Part shown: positions 14,147 through 20,840 of the stretch, piece by piece
Layout of the letters: each line of letters begins with the position of its first letter
How positions within the stretch are numbered: position 1 is the stretch's first letter
DNA from: AP-15 sp035570935
GTDB lineage: Bacteria > Pseudomonadota > Alphaproteobacteria > ATCC43930 > CGMCC-115725
Direction: 5' to 3'
Assembly: GCA_035570935.1 (NCBI GenBank)
Contig: DATMKU010000159.1
Span: 1-20,840, forward strand
Length of the DNA stretch: 20,840 nucleotides
Notes under the pieces: generated by a model
The model's database searches: none
What the model was told of the DNA's origin: nothing
The model's input: the letters and a program-made list of their open reading frames with translations, nothing else
Position numbers and translations under genes: made by a program

Positions 14147-16471
14147 ATGAATGAGGTAGACCCGGTTTTTCGGCCTCCCGAGCGCGGGGTGCCGCACAGC
14201 TCGCATTGGGGGGCGTTCTCGGTGCGCCTGCACGATGGCGGCGTCGAGATCGTGCCGCATCCCCGCGACCCGGCGCCGTCATCGCTGCTCGCCAACATCC
14301 CGGCTGCGGTGTCGCACCGCGCGCGCGTCGCCCGGCCGATGGCGCGGCGCGGCTGGCTCGAGCATGGGCCGGGGCCGGGGCCGGACCGGCAGCGCGGCCG
14401 CGACGCGTTTGTGCCGGTGTCGTGGCCGCAGGCGCTCGATCTCGCCGCCGCGGAATTGCGGCGGGTTTACGCGCAACATGGGCCGAGCGGCGTGTTCGGT
14501 GGCTCCTATGGCTGGGCCAGCGCCGGTCTCTTTCACGATGCGCAGCACCAGATCCACCGCTTTTTGAACCTCGCCGGCGGTTATGTCCGCTCGGTCAACA
14601 GCTACAGCTCGGGTGCCGCGACGGTGATCCTGCCGCACGTCATCGGGCCGCAGGGGATCGTCGCCGGCAACAATGTCAGCTGGGCCGAACTGGTCGCGGA
14701 GAGTGCGCTGGTGCTGGCCTTTGGCGGGATGGCGCTCAAAAACAACGATGTCGGCGGCGGCGGCACCAGCCGGCACGTCGCCGGCGGGAATCTACGCGCG
14801 GCACGGGGGCGCGGGGTCGAATTCCACCTGATCGGCCCATTGCGCGACGACCTGCCGGCGGAAGCGGGCGCGGTCTGGCACTCGATCCGCCCCGCAACCG
14901 ATGTCGCGCTGATGCTCGGGATCGCCCACACGCTGGTGGCCGAAGGCCGCCACGATCGCGCCTTTCTCGACCGTTATTGCGTCGGCTGGCAGACGTTCGA
15001 GGCTTATCTGCTCGGCCATGAAGATGGCCGGCAGAAGGATGCCGGCTGGGCCGCGGATGTCTGCGGCATGCCGGCGGACGAGATCGTTGCGCTGGCGCGG
15101 CGCGCGGTCGGAAGGCGCACCCTGATCACCTGCTCGCAATCCTTGCAGCGCGCCGAGCATGGCGAGCAGCCGGTGTGGATGGGCGTGGTGCTGGCGGCGA
15201 TGCTCGGCCAGATCGGCTTGCCCGGCGGCGGTTTCGCCTACGCGTTGGGATCGACCTCGAACACCGGCAAGCCGCCCCTGGCGGTGCCGTTGCCCAATGT
15301 GCCGGTTGGCCGCAACAGCATCGACGACTTCATCCCGGTGGCGCGGATTGCCGACACGCTGCTGCAGCCGGGCGAGCCGTTCGCCTACAACGGCCGGCAA
15401 TTGACCTATCCCGACATCAAGCTGGTCTATTGGGCCGGCGGCAACCCGTTCCACCACCACCAGGATCTGAATCGCCTGCGCCGCGCCTTTGCCCGTCCCG
15501 ACACCGTGATCGTCCAGGATTCGGTCTGGACCGCGACCGCGCGCCACGCCGACATCGTCTTGCCGGCGACCATCACCCTCGAGCGCGAGGATATCGGCGG
15601 CTCGGCCGGCGACCCGCTGCTGGTGGCGATGCATCGGGCGGTCGAGCCTTTTGCCGAGGCGCGCGACGACCACGCGATTTTTGCCGGGCTCGCCGAGCGG
15701 CTGGGCTTCGCGGCGGAGTTCACCGAAGGCCGGTCTCCGCGGCAGTGGCTCGAGCAGATCTACGAGCCGACCCGGCGTGCGTTGATCGCGCGCGACGATG
15801 ACGCGCCCGATTTCGAGGAGTTCTGGGCGGCGGGCGAACTGATCCTGCCGACCCTGCCGTGGGACGGCGGCATGCTGCGCGATTTTCGCCGCGACCCCGA
15901 CGCGTCGCCACTGCCGACGCCGAGCGGAAAGATCGAGATTGCCTCGGCGACGATCGCCGGCTTCGGCTATTCGGATTGTCCCGGCCATCCGGCCTGGCTG
16001 CCGCCGAGCGCAGGTCCCAGCACCCCCGCCGCGGATCGTCACCCGCTGTGGCTGATCGCCAATCAGCCGGCGACGCGGCTGCACAGCCAGCTTGATTTCG
16101 GCGCCACGAGCCAGGCGGCCAAGATCAACGGCCGCGAACCGGTGCGCCTCCACCCGCGGGATGCGGCGGCGCGCGGCATCCGCGACGGCGACGTGGTGCG
16201 GATCTACAACGACCGCGGCGCCTGCCTCGCCGGTGCGGTGCTGAGCGATGCGCTGCAGCCCGGCGTCGTGCAATTGGCGACCGGCGCGTGGTACGACCCG
16301 GACGACCCCGCCGCCGACAAGCCGCTCTGCGTCCACGGCAACCCGAACGTGCTGACCCGAGACATCGGCACATCGCAGCTCGCGCAGGGCTGCACCGGCC
16401 AGCTCTGCCGCGTCGAGATCGAACGCTTCGAGGACCCGTTGCCGCCGATCAAGGCATTCGATCCGCCATAG
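14147..16471 (+). CDS. Molybdopterin-dependent oxidoreductase, BisC/TorZ-like (DMSO reductase family)
   Basis: A 774-residue protein, the size of biotin sulfoxide reductase. Characteristic segments are HSSHWGAFSVRLHDG at the N-terminus, GVFGGSYGWASAGLFHDAQ at 116-133 and LNLAGGYVRSVNSYSSGAA at 140-158. Ser154 in the last segment aligns with the serine that holds molybdenum in DMSO reductase. Then come LVYWAGGNPFHHHQDLNRLR, the dinucleotide-binding region with TATARHADIVLPAT, and a C-terminal cofactor domain with NQPATRLHSQLDFG and TGAWYDPD. No N-terminal iron-sulfur cysteine motif and no twin-arginine signal are seen, so it is probably cytoplasmic, like BisC. Family members reduce S- or N-oxides such as biotin sulfoxide, methionine sulfoxide or TMAO. 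The start ATG is at 14147; its ribosome binding site is weak, and the open frame extends further upstream without family similarity. Confidence 0.9.
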   Translation: MNEVDPVFRPPERGVPHSSHWGAFSVRLHDGGVEIVPHPRDPAPSSLLANIPAAVSHRARVARPMARRGWLEHGPGPGPDRQRGRDAFVPVSWPQALDLAAAELRRVYAQHGPSGVFGGSYGWASAGLFHDAQHQIHRFLNLAGGYVRSVNSYSSGAATVILPHVIGPQGIVAGNNVSWAELVAESALVLAFGGMALKNNDVGGGGTSRHVAGGNLRAARGRGVEFHLIGPLRDDLPAEAGAVWHSIRPATDVALMLGIAHTLVAEGRHDRAFLDRYCVGWQTFEAYLLGHEDGRQKDAGWAADVCGMPADEIVALARRAVGRRTLITCSQSLQRAEHGEQPVWMGVVLAAMLGQIGLPGGGFAYALGSTSNTGKPPLAVPLPNVPVGRNSIDDFIPVARIADTLLQPGEPFAYNGRQLTYPDIKLVYWAGGNPFHHHQDLNRLRRAFARPDTVIVQDSVWTATARHADIVLPATITLEREDIGGSAGDPLLVAMHRAVEPFAEARDDHAIFAGLAERLGFAAEFTEGRSPRQWLEQIYEPTRRALIARDDDAPDFEEFWAAGELILPTLPWDGGMLRDFRRDPDASPLPTPSGKIEIASATIAGFGYSDCPGHPAWLPPSAGPSTPAADRHPLWLIANQPATRLHSQLDFGATSQAAKINGREPVRLHPRDAAARGIRDGDVVRIYNDRGACLAGAVLSDALQPGVVQLATGAWYDPDDPAADKPLCVHGNPNVLTRDIGTSQLAQGCTGQLCRVEIERFEDPLPPIKAFDPP

Positions 16472-16570
16472 GCTGGAGCCCTCATGCAGGGTGGCCCTTT
16501 TGGCGTTGCGGCTTGACCGGCGGCCGGGCGCGGGTCACGCTGCGGCAATGAGGCGCGTCTGGAGCGGGGC

Positions 16571-17353
16571 ATGAGCGAGCCGCAGGCATTCTCAATCGAA
16601 ATCAACGGCTTTGCGACGCGGGTGTGGCAGGCGGGCAGCGGGCCAAGGCTCGGTTTTCTCGCCGGGTTTGGCGGCCTGCCGCGCTGGGTTCCGTTTCTCG
16701 ACGCGCTGGCGCGCGAGCGCACCGTCGTCGTGCCGTCATTGCCCGGCTTTCCCGGCGGCGACCGCGGACACAGCGTGCTCGACAGCCACCTCGACTGGGT
16801 TCTGGCGGTGCGCGAACTGTTGCAAAAGGCCGGGCTCGACGGCGCCGATTTGGCCGGCGGCTCGGTGGGCGGCTCGTTTGCAGCCGAAATCGCGGCGATC
16901 TGGCCGCAAACCGTGCGCCGCCTCGCCTTGATCGCCCCCTGGGGCCTGTTTGACGAACAGGAGCCGGCGACCGATCCCTGGGCGCAGCGCGCACCCGACG
17001 TGCCGGGCCTCTTATGCGCCGATCCCGCGCGCTGGAACGAGCTCAAGGCCGCGCCAGAGGGGGCCAATTCGCCCGAATGGCCGATCGAGCAGACCCGCGC
17101 CGCCGAGGCCGCGGCCCGCGCCTTTTGGCCGCTCGGCAACACCAAGCTCGAAAAGCGGCTGCCGCTGATCGCCGCCCCGACCCTTCTGATCTGGGGCGCC
17201 GAGGACCGGATCATGCCGCGCCGCTACGCCGATCGTTTCGCCGCTTCGATCACCGGCCGCACCGAGATCGCGCCGATCCCCGGCGCCGGCCATCTGGCCG
17301 AACTCGACAAACCCGACGAGGTCGCCGCCGCGATCCTGCGCTGGACGGCCTGA
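16571..17353 (+). CDS. Alpha/beta-hydrolase
   Basis: A 260-residue single-domain alpha/beta-hydrolase with a complete triad. Ser98 sits in the elbow GGSVGG, Asp212 is in IWGAEDRIMP and His241 is in IPGAGHLAEL. The oxyanion-hole region is probably LAGFGGLPRW near 30-39. The overall pattern (PSLPGFPGGD, APTLLIWGAEDR, final EVAAAILRW) resembles the esterase and ring-cleavage-product hydrolases of this fold, but substrate cannot be inferred. It follows the molybdoenzyme gene by 99 bp on the same strand. GGAG at 16561-16564 gives a 6-nt spacing to the ATG at 16571. Co-transcription with the molybdoenzyme is plausible, not shown. Confidence 0.9.
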   Translation: MSEPQAFSIEINGFATRVWQAGSGPRLGFLAGFGGLPRWVPFLDALARERTVVVPSLPGFPGGDRGHSVLDSHLDWVLAVRELLQKAGLDGADLAGGSVGGSFAAEIAAIWPQTVRRLALIAPWGLFDEQEPATDPWAQRAPDVPGLLCADPARWNELKAAPEGANSPEWPIEQTRAAEAAARAFWPLGNTKLEKRLPLIAAPTLLIWGAEDRIMPRRYADRFAASITGRTEIAPIPGAGHLAELDKPDEVAAAILRWTA

Positions 17354-17689
17354 ACATACCGCGTCCGGATCCCACGGTGTCCGGAGCCAGTTGTTCGCTT
17401 GTCCGCTTTCTGGGCTTCATCGAAATTGGGGGTCCGCGACGTTTCCGCTGTGGTCTTCCCGGCGTACGCCGGGACCCATCGCCGCCGTAGATACCGGCCT
17501 TCGCCGGTAAGGCCGAAAAACGAAAACCAAATCAGATTACGAGCACCACGCCATCGCAATCGCACCAGCCGCGACCACCGATCGCGCGCCTAAGCGCTCG
17601 AAAATCGCAACGACGCCTTCCGCGCCATCCATGGGCGGGCGCAATCCTCGTTTCGACGTAATCTCTGAGAGCCCCGTGGCCGCCGGATC
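17354..17689. other. Convergent intergenic region with palindromic repeats
   Basis: No gene is supported in this 336-bp stretch between the plus-strand hydrolase and the minus-strand transporter operon. It contains the palindrome cluster listed separately, which could stop transcription from either side. The right half (17520-17689) shows nothing recognisable; tRNA-like motifs were looked for and not found. Confidence 0.5.
17458..17509. repeat. Dispersed palindromic repeat pair between convergent genes
   Basis: CCCGGCGTACGCCGGG (17458-17473) is a perfect 16-bp palindrome. It is followed by TACCGGC (17492-17498) and GCCGGTA (17503-17509) around a CTTC loop. On the minus strand the second hairpin reads ..CCGGCGAAGGCCGG.., a form widely seen in alphaproteobacterial intergenic repeats. 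Its position between two 3' ends fits a role as a bidirectional terminator or mRNA 3' stabiliser. Confidence 0.75.
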
Positions 17690-18430
17690 TCATCGCACCA
17701 CGCGGCGGAGCCGGCGGTCGAGGCGAGCGAACAGCATGTCGGTCAGGATCGCGAAGAGTGCTACCAGCACCGCGCCCTCGATGACAAATGGCAGCTTGTC
17801 GGCGACGAGGCCGTCGAAGATCGGCGTGCCCAGGGTCAGCGCGCCGACTGTCGAGCCGATTGTCGCGGTGCCGATCGCGATCGTGACCGACACCCGGATC
17901 CCGGCGAGGATCACCGGTGCGGCGAGCGGCAATTCGACCGCGAAGAGGCGTTGCCTTGGCGAGAGGCCGATGCCGTCGGCCGCTTCTTTCACGTCAAAGG
18001 GCACCCCTTCGAGGCCGGCGACGGCATTTTCGATGATCGGCAGCAGGCCGTAGACAAACAGCGCGATCACCGTCGGGCGCGCGCCAAAGCCGAGCAATGG
18101 TACGGCGATCGCCAGCACCGCGACCGGCGGAATGGTCTGCCCGATGGCGGCGAGGGTGTCGACCATCGTGCGGAATTCCCGCCCCAGGGGACGAGTCACA
18201 AAGATCGCCAGCGCCACCCCGGCCAGTGCCGCGGCGAAGCTCGCGGTCGCGACCAGTGCCAGATGGGCGAGAAACAGCTCGAGAAAACTGGCGCGGTCAT
18301 AGATGACCGGCGTCACGTCCGGGAAGGCCCAGCGGAAAAACGGCCGCAATGCCTCCATCCGCAGCAGCAGTGCCGCAAACAGCAACCCGACCCACAATAG
18401 CGGGCTCGCGAGCCAGCCTGACCGGCGCAT
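17690..18430 (-). CDS. yehW: Quaternary-amine/glycine-betaine type ABC transporter permease (YehW-like)
   Basis: A 246-residue inner-membrane permease, the length of E. coli YehW (about 243). Hydrophobic helices are evident: the first at residues 6-23 after MRRSGW, then AHLALVATASFAAALAGVAL, TIPPVAVLAIAVPLLGFGA, PTVIALFVYGLLPIIENAVA, and the two C-terminal ones ending in LVALFAILTDMLFARL. The cytoplasmic coupling loop EAADGIGLSPRQRLFAVELP is the EAA motif that docks on the ATPase. It is the last gene of the operon, starting 6 bp after the ATPase stop. With the long permease it should form a heterodimeric channel. Naming follows operon order and size; a role in betaine or compatible-solute uptake is family inference. 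Confidence 0.85.
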   Translation of the reverse strand: MRRSGWLASPLLWVGLLFAALLLRMEALRPFFRWAFPDVTPVIYDRASFLELFLAHLALVATASFAAALAGVALAIFVTRPLGREFRTMVDTLAAIGQTIPPVAVLAIAVPLLGFGARPTVIALFVYGLLPIIENAVAGLEGVPFDVKEAADGIGLSPRQRLFAVELPLAAPVILAGIRVSVTIAIGTATIGSTVGALTLGTPIFDGLVADKLPFVIEGAVLVALFAILTDMLFARLDRRLRRVVR

Positions 18431-18436
18431 CAGGGC

Positions 18437-19360
18437 TCAGCGCACCAGATCGGCGAGGGTGATGACGCCGACCAGCCGGCCCGCTGCGTCGGCGACCGGC
18501 AGCCGGTCGGCATGGCGCGCGGTCATCGCCGACAGCGCGTCGCGCAAACTCGCGTCCTGCGGCACCGGCTCGCCTTCGGCGGTCTCGTCGCGGCGCAGAT
18601 GGTCGGCGACGCGGCGCACCGACAACAGCTTTAATCCCAGACCCTGACGCCCGACAAAATCGCGGACAAAGTCGTTAGCCGGATGCTCGAGGAGGTCGGG
18701 CGGGGCGGCGCGCTGCACGATCCGGCCCTTGTCCATGATCGCGATCGAGGTCGCCAGCCGCAATGCCTCCTCGATGTCGTGGGTGACAAAAACGATCGTC
18801 TTTCCGGTCGCGCGGTGGAGGCGGGCCAGTTCGCCCTGCAACGCGTCGCGGGTGATCGGGTCGACCGCGGCAAACGGCTCGTCCATCAACAGCAGTTCGG
18901 GATCGGCGGCGAGCGCGCGGGCGACGCCGACGCGCTGCTGCTCGCCGCCCGACAGCTGGTGCGGGTATTTGCGGCGATAGCCCGCGGGATCGAGCCGGAA
19001 CAATTCGAGCAGTTGATCGACGCGCTGGGCGACGCGCGGCTCCGGCCATTTCAACAGGCGAGGCACCGTGGCGATGTTGTCGGCGACGGTCCAATGCGGA
19101 AACAGGCCGGTCGACTGGATCGCATAGCCGATGCGCCGGCGCAATAATTCGGGCGAAAGGCCGGTTACGTCCGCACCGTCCACCCGGATCGTGCCGGCAT
19201 CGGCGACGACCAAACGGTTGATCATCCGCAACGTCGTCGACTTGCCGCAACCGGAGGAACCGAGCAGCACGCAAAACTCGCCCGTCGGCACCGCGAGCGA
19301 CAGCGCATCGACGACCGTACGGCCGTCATAGCGCTTGGTGATGTGGTCGAGTTCGATCAT
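18437..19360 (-). CDS. yehX: Quaternary-amine type ABC transporter ATP-binding protein with C-terminal CBS segment (YehX-like)
   Basis: A 307-residue ATPase with all ABC motifs: Walker A GSSGCGKST at 34-42, Q-loop Gln82 (YAIQSTGLFPH), signature LSGGEQQR at 136-143, Walker B LLLMDEPFAAVD at 156-167, and switch His194 (FVTHD). Residues about 245-307 form a CBS-like segment (SLRDALSAMTARHADRLPVA, then GRLVGVITLADLVR), as in OpuA, OpuC and YehX ATPases. In that family CBS domains take part in sensing ionic strength or cyclic nucleotides. E. coli YehX has nearly the same length (308). The ATG at 19360 overlaps the stop of the long permease by 4 nt (ATGA). Confidence 0.93.
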   Translation of the reverse strand: MIELDHITKRYDGRTVVDALSLAVPTGEFCVLLGSSGCGKSTTLRMINRLVVADAGTIRVDGADVTGLSPELLRRRIGYAIQSTGLFPHWTVADNIATVPRLLKWPEPRVAQRVDQLLELFRLDPAGYRRKYPHQLSGGEQQRVGVARALAADPELLLMDEPFAAVDPITRDALQGELARLHRATGKTIVFVTHDIEEALRLATSIAIMDKGRIVQRAAPPDLLEHPANDFVRDFVGRQGLGLKLLSVRRVADHLRRDETAEGEPVPQDASLRDALSAMTARHADRLPVADAAGRLVGVITLADLVR

Positions 19361-20568
19361 CCGGCGTCGCGCCGCCTCAGCGAGGCCGAGACCATGTGCA
19401 ACACGAAATCGGCGGCGAGCGCCAACCCGATCGCCGGCAAGGCGCCGAGCAACACGAGATCGAGCGCGTATTGGCCGAGACCCTCGAACACAAAGGTGCC
19501 GAGCCCGCCGGCGCCGATGAGTGCCGCGACAACCGCGAGCCCGATCGTCTGCACGATCACGATGCGCAGCCCGGCGAGCAATATCGGCAATGCCAATGGC
19601 AACTCGACCCGCGAAAAGATCTGCCGCGGCGTCAGCCCCATCCCTTGGGCCGCATCGATCACCGCCGGATCGATGCCGGAAATTCCGGTCGTGGTGTTGC
19701 GCACGATCGGCAGCAGTGCGTACAGCACCAGCGCGATGATTGCCGGCGCCGGGCCGATGCCGCCGACGCCGAGGGCGGCGAGCCGCGGCAGCGCCGCCGC
19801 CACGGACGACAACGGCGCGATCAAGAGGCCGAAGAGCGCAATCGACGGCACCGTCTGCAACAGGTTGAGGATTGCGAAGAGCGGCCCTTGCAGGCGCGGT
19901 CTGCGCGCCGCGGCGACCCCGAGCGGAAAGCCGATAACGAGCGCCGGCCCGACCGATCCGGCGACGAGGGCGATGTGGCGGGTGAGGGCGGCGGCGAAGA
20001 GGGCCTCACGGGTCTGATATTCGCGGGCGATCGAGAGCATGTCGAAGACGCCGGCGAAAGCGAGCGCCGCGGCCCCGCCGGCGAGCGCGACGACCGCTGC
20101 CACCAGCAGCGCCGGGCCGGCCCGCAAGCGCTGCAAGGCGTCGATGATTGCGAGTGCGGCGCACGACGCGATGACCCAGAAGGCGGTCCCGGCGGAGACC
20201 CGCGCGGCCGGGCCGGCGCTGGCGGCGATGATGCGCGCGGAATGGCCGAGCGCCGCCAGAGTGAGCAGCAGCAACCCCGCCGACAGCACCGCGGCGCCAG
20301 CCGACAGCATTTTTTTTGACGGCAGCAGCGAAATCGCCAGCAACAGCGCGCCGATGACGCCAATCGCGACGGTCGCGCCGCCGCCCGCCGCCTGCCACAA
20401 TGCGATTGGTCTCCCCGAAACCAAGCGGTTGGGTGCGACCGCGATAAAGCCGGAAATCGAGGCGGCCGCCGCCGCCGCTATCACCAAGACAAACAGGACC
20501 TGGTTGCGGATGCCGTTCCGGAAGGCGAGGGCCGCGGGATGCGGCGCCGGGCCAGCCTCGGCGGTCAC
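19357..20568 (-). CDS. yehY: Long ABC transporter permease (YehY-like)
   Basis: A 403-residue membrane protein with about ten or eleven hydrophobic segments. The N-terminal 190 residues add roughly five helices (for example VLFVLVIAAAAAASISGFIA and GGATVAIGVIGALLLAISLL) to a standard permease core. The core starts near ALTRHIALVAGSVGPALVIG and includes the coupling loop AAQGMGLTPRQIFSRVELPL. E. coli YehY, about 385 residues, has the same extended form. Such extra helices are characteristic of the YehZYXW subgroup. The ATG at 20568 overlaps the stop of the binding-protein gene by 4 nt, and its own stop overlaps the ATPase start, so the whole operon is translationally coupled. Confidence 0.88.
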   Translation of the reverse strand: MTAEAGPAPHPAALAFRNGIRNQVLFVLVIAAAAAASISGFIAVAPNRLVSGRPIALWQAAGGGATVAIGVIGALLLAISLLPSKKMLSAGAAVLSAGLLLLTLAALGHSARIIAASAGPAARVSAGTAFWVIASCAALAIIDALQRLRAGPALLVAAVVALAGGAAALAFAGVFDMLSIAREYQTREALFAAALTRHIALVAGSVGPALVIGFPLGVAAARRPRLQGPLFAILNLLQTVPSIALFGLLIAPLSSVAAALPRLAALGVGGIGPAPAIIALVLYALLPIVRNTTTGISGIDPAVIDAAQGMGLTPRQIFSRVELPLALPILLAGLRIVIVQTIGLAVVAALIGAGGLGTFVFEGLGQYALDLVLLGALPAIGLALAADFVLHMVSASLRRRDAG

Positions 20569-20840
20569 GGCAGGAAATGCCGCGATTTGAGATAGCCGGT
20601 CGCGACCGCGCCGGCGTCTTCGCCATCGACCGCGATCTTCGCGTTGAGGTGCTGCAATATGTCCAAGGTCAGACTGTTGAACACCGGATCGAGCAGGCTC
20701 GGGAGCTGCGGATACTCGCGCAGCACCGCTCCGCGCACAACCGGGGCCGGGGCATAGACGATTTGCGCGCCCTGGTCGTCGGCGAGCACCACGAGGCCGA
20801 GCGCGGCGATGGCGCCGTCGGTGCCGTAGGCCATCGCGGC
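20565..20840 (-). CDS. yehZ: Glycine-betaine/quaternary-amine substrate-binding protein, C-terminal part (YehZ/OsmF-like)
   Basis: The last 91 residues of a periplasmic binding protein of the OpuAC type; the 5' end is outside the window. Recognisable features are AYGTDGAIAALGLVVLADDQ, the APAPVVRGAVLREYPQLPSL stretch and the tail LDILQHLNAKIAVDGEDAGA, ending VATGYLKSRHFLP. These are typical of the QAT family ('-Y.PAPV.R..VL..YP.-' and '-LN..V.V.G.D...VA..FL-'). It is first in the operon, as osmF (yehZ) is in E. coli. Ligand-binding aromatic residues lie mainly in the missing part, so the ligand (betaine, choline, ectoine or other) cannot be judged. Confidence 0.85.
   Translation of the reverse strand, partial: AAMAYGTDGAIAALGLVVLADDQGAQIVYAPAPVVRGAVLREYPQLPSLLDPVFNSLTLDILQHLNAKIAVDGEDAGAVATGYLKSRHFLP

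Noticed and set aside
14792..16336. A 514-codon minus-strand open frame opposite the molybdoenzyme
   Set aside because: It is the antisense of well-conserved molybdopterin-domain sequence and shows no family features of its own.
16472..16500. Possible terminator after the molybdoenzyme gene (CCCT-CATGC-AGGG followed by CCCTTTT)
   Set aside because: The stem is only 4 bp and the T-run is short and separated from it; too weak to list as a terminator.

Overview
This GC-rich window (window edges cut a gene at each end) reads like an alphaproteobacterial chromosome, probably of the Rhodospirillales/Hyphomicrobiales type. The inference rests on codon use, densely packed short operons with ATGA overlaps, a CoxG-family gene, a YehZYXW-type transporter, and GC-rich dispersed palindromes of the kind common in that class. 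No rRNA, tRNA or CRISPR array was seen.

Left part (1-8982), all on the plus strand: the C-terminal part of an MmgE/PrpD-family protein; a compact type II toxin-antitoxin pair (Phd/VapB-like antitoxin, PIN-domain toxin); the large and small subunits of a Rieske non-heme iron oxygenase resembling salicylate 5-hydroxylase/anthranilate dioxygenase, with no ferredoxin or reductase gene alongside; a glycosyltransferase family 9 protein fused to a DUF6165 domain; a DUF924 protein; a large alpha/beta-hydrolase of the Abhydrolase_10 type; and an exported YncE-like beta-propeller protein starting at TTG.

Middle (8983-11800) is a decayed accessory zone. It holds a more AT-rich stretch containing a secreted-protein pseudogene on the minus strand, with one in-frame stop and one single-base frameshift, and inverted repeats at its 5' end. 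It also holds an IS110-family element cut off after its DEDD nuclease domain. The broken end of the IS abuts the remains of a small minus-strand gene that once followed the next operon.

Right-centre (11802-17353): a minus-strand operon of a CoxG/SRPBCC protein and a thiamine-diphosphate enzyme of the acetolactate-synthase type. It diverges, across only 36 bp, from a plus-strand BisC/TorZ-like molybdopterin oxidoreductase followed by a small alpha/beta-hydrolase. A nested palindromic repeat is inserted in frame in the CoxG coding sequence.

Right end (17690-20840): a minus-strand ABC transporter operon in the order binding protein (cut by the window edge), long permease, ATPase with a C-terminal CBS segment, short permease. 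Order and lengths match E. coli yehZYXW (osmF), a quaternary-amine/glycine-betaine type importer. A palindromic repeat cluster lies between it and the convergent hydrolase gene. I saw nothing that clearly makes a new multi-gene system. The most distinctive items are the GT9-DUF6165 fusion, the palindrome inside coxG, the two-lesion pseudogene beside the truncated IS110, and the CoxG/TPP/BisC cluster.
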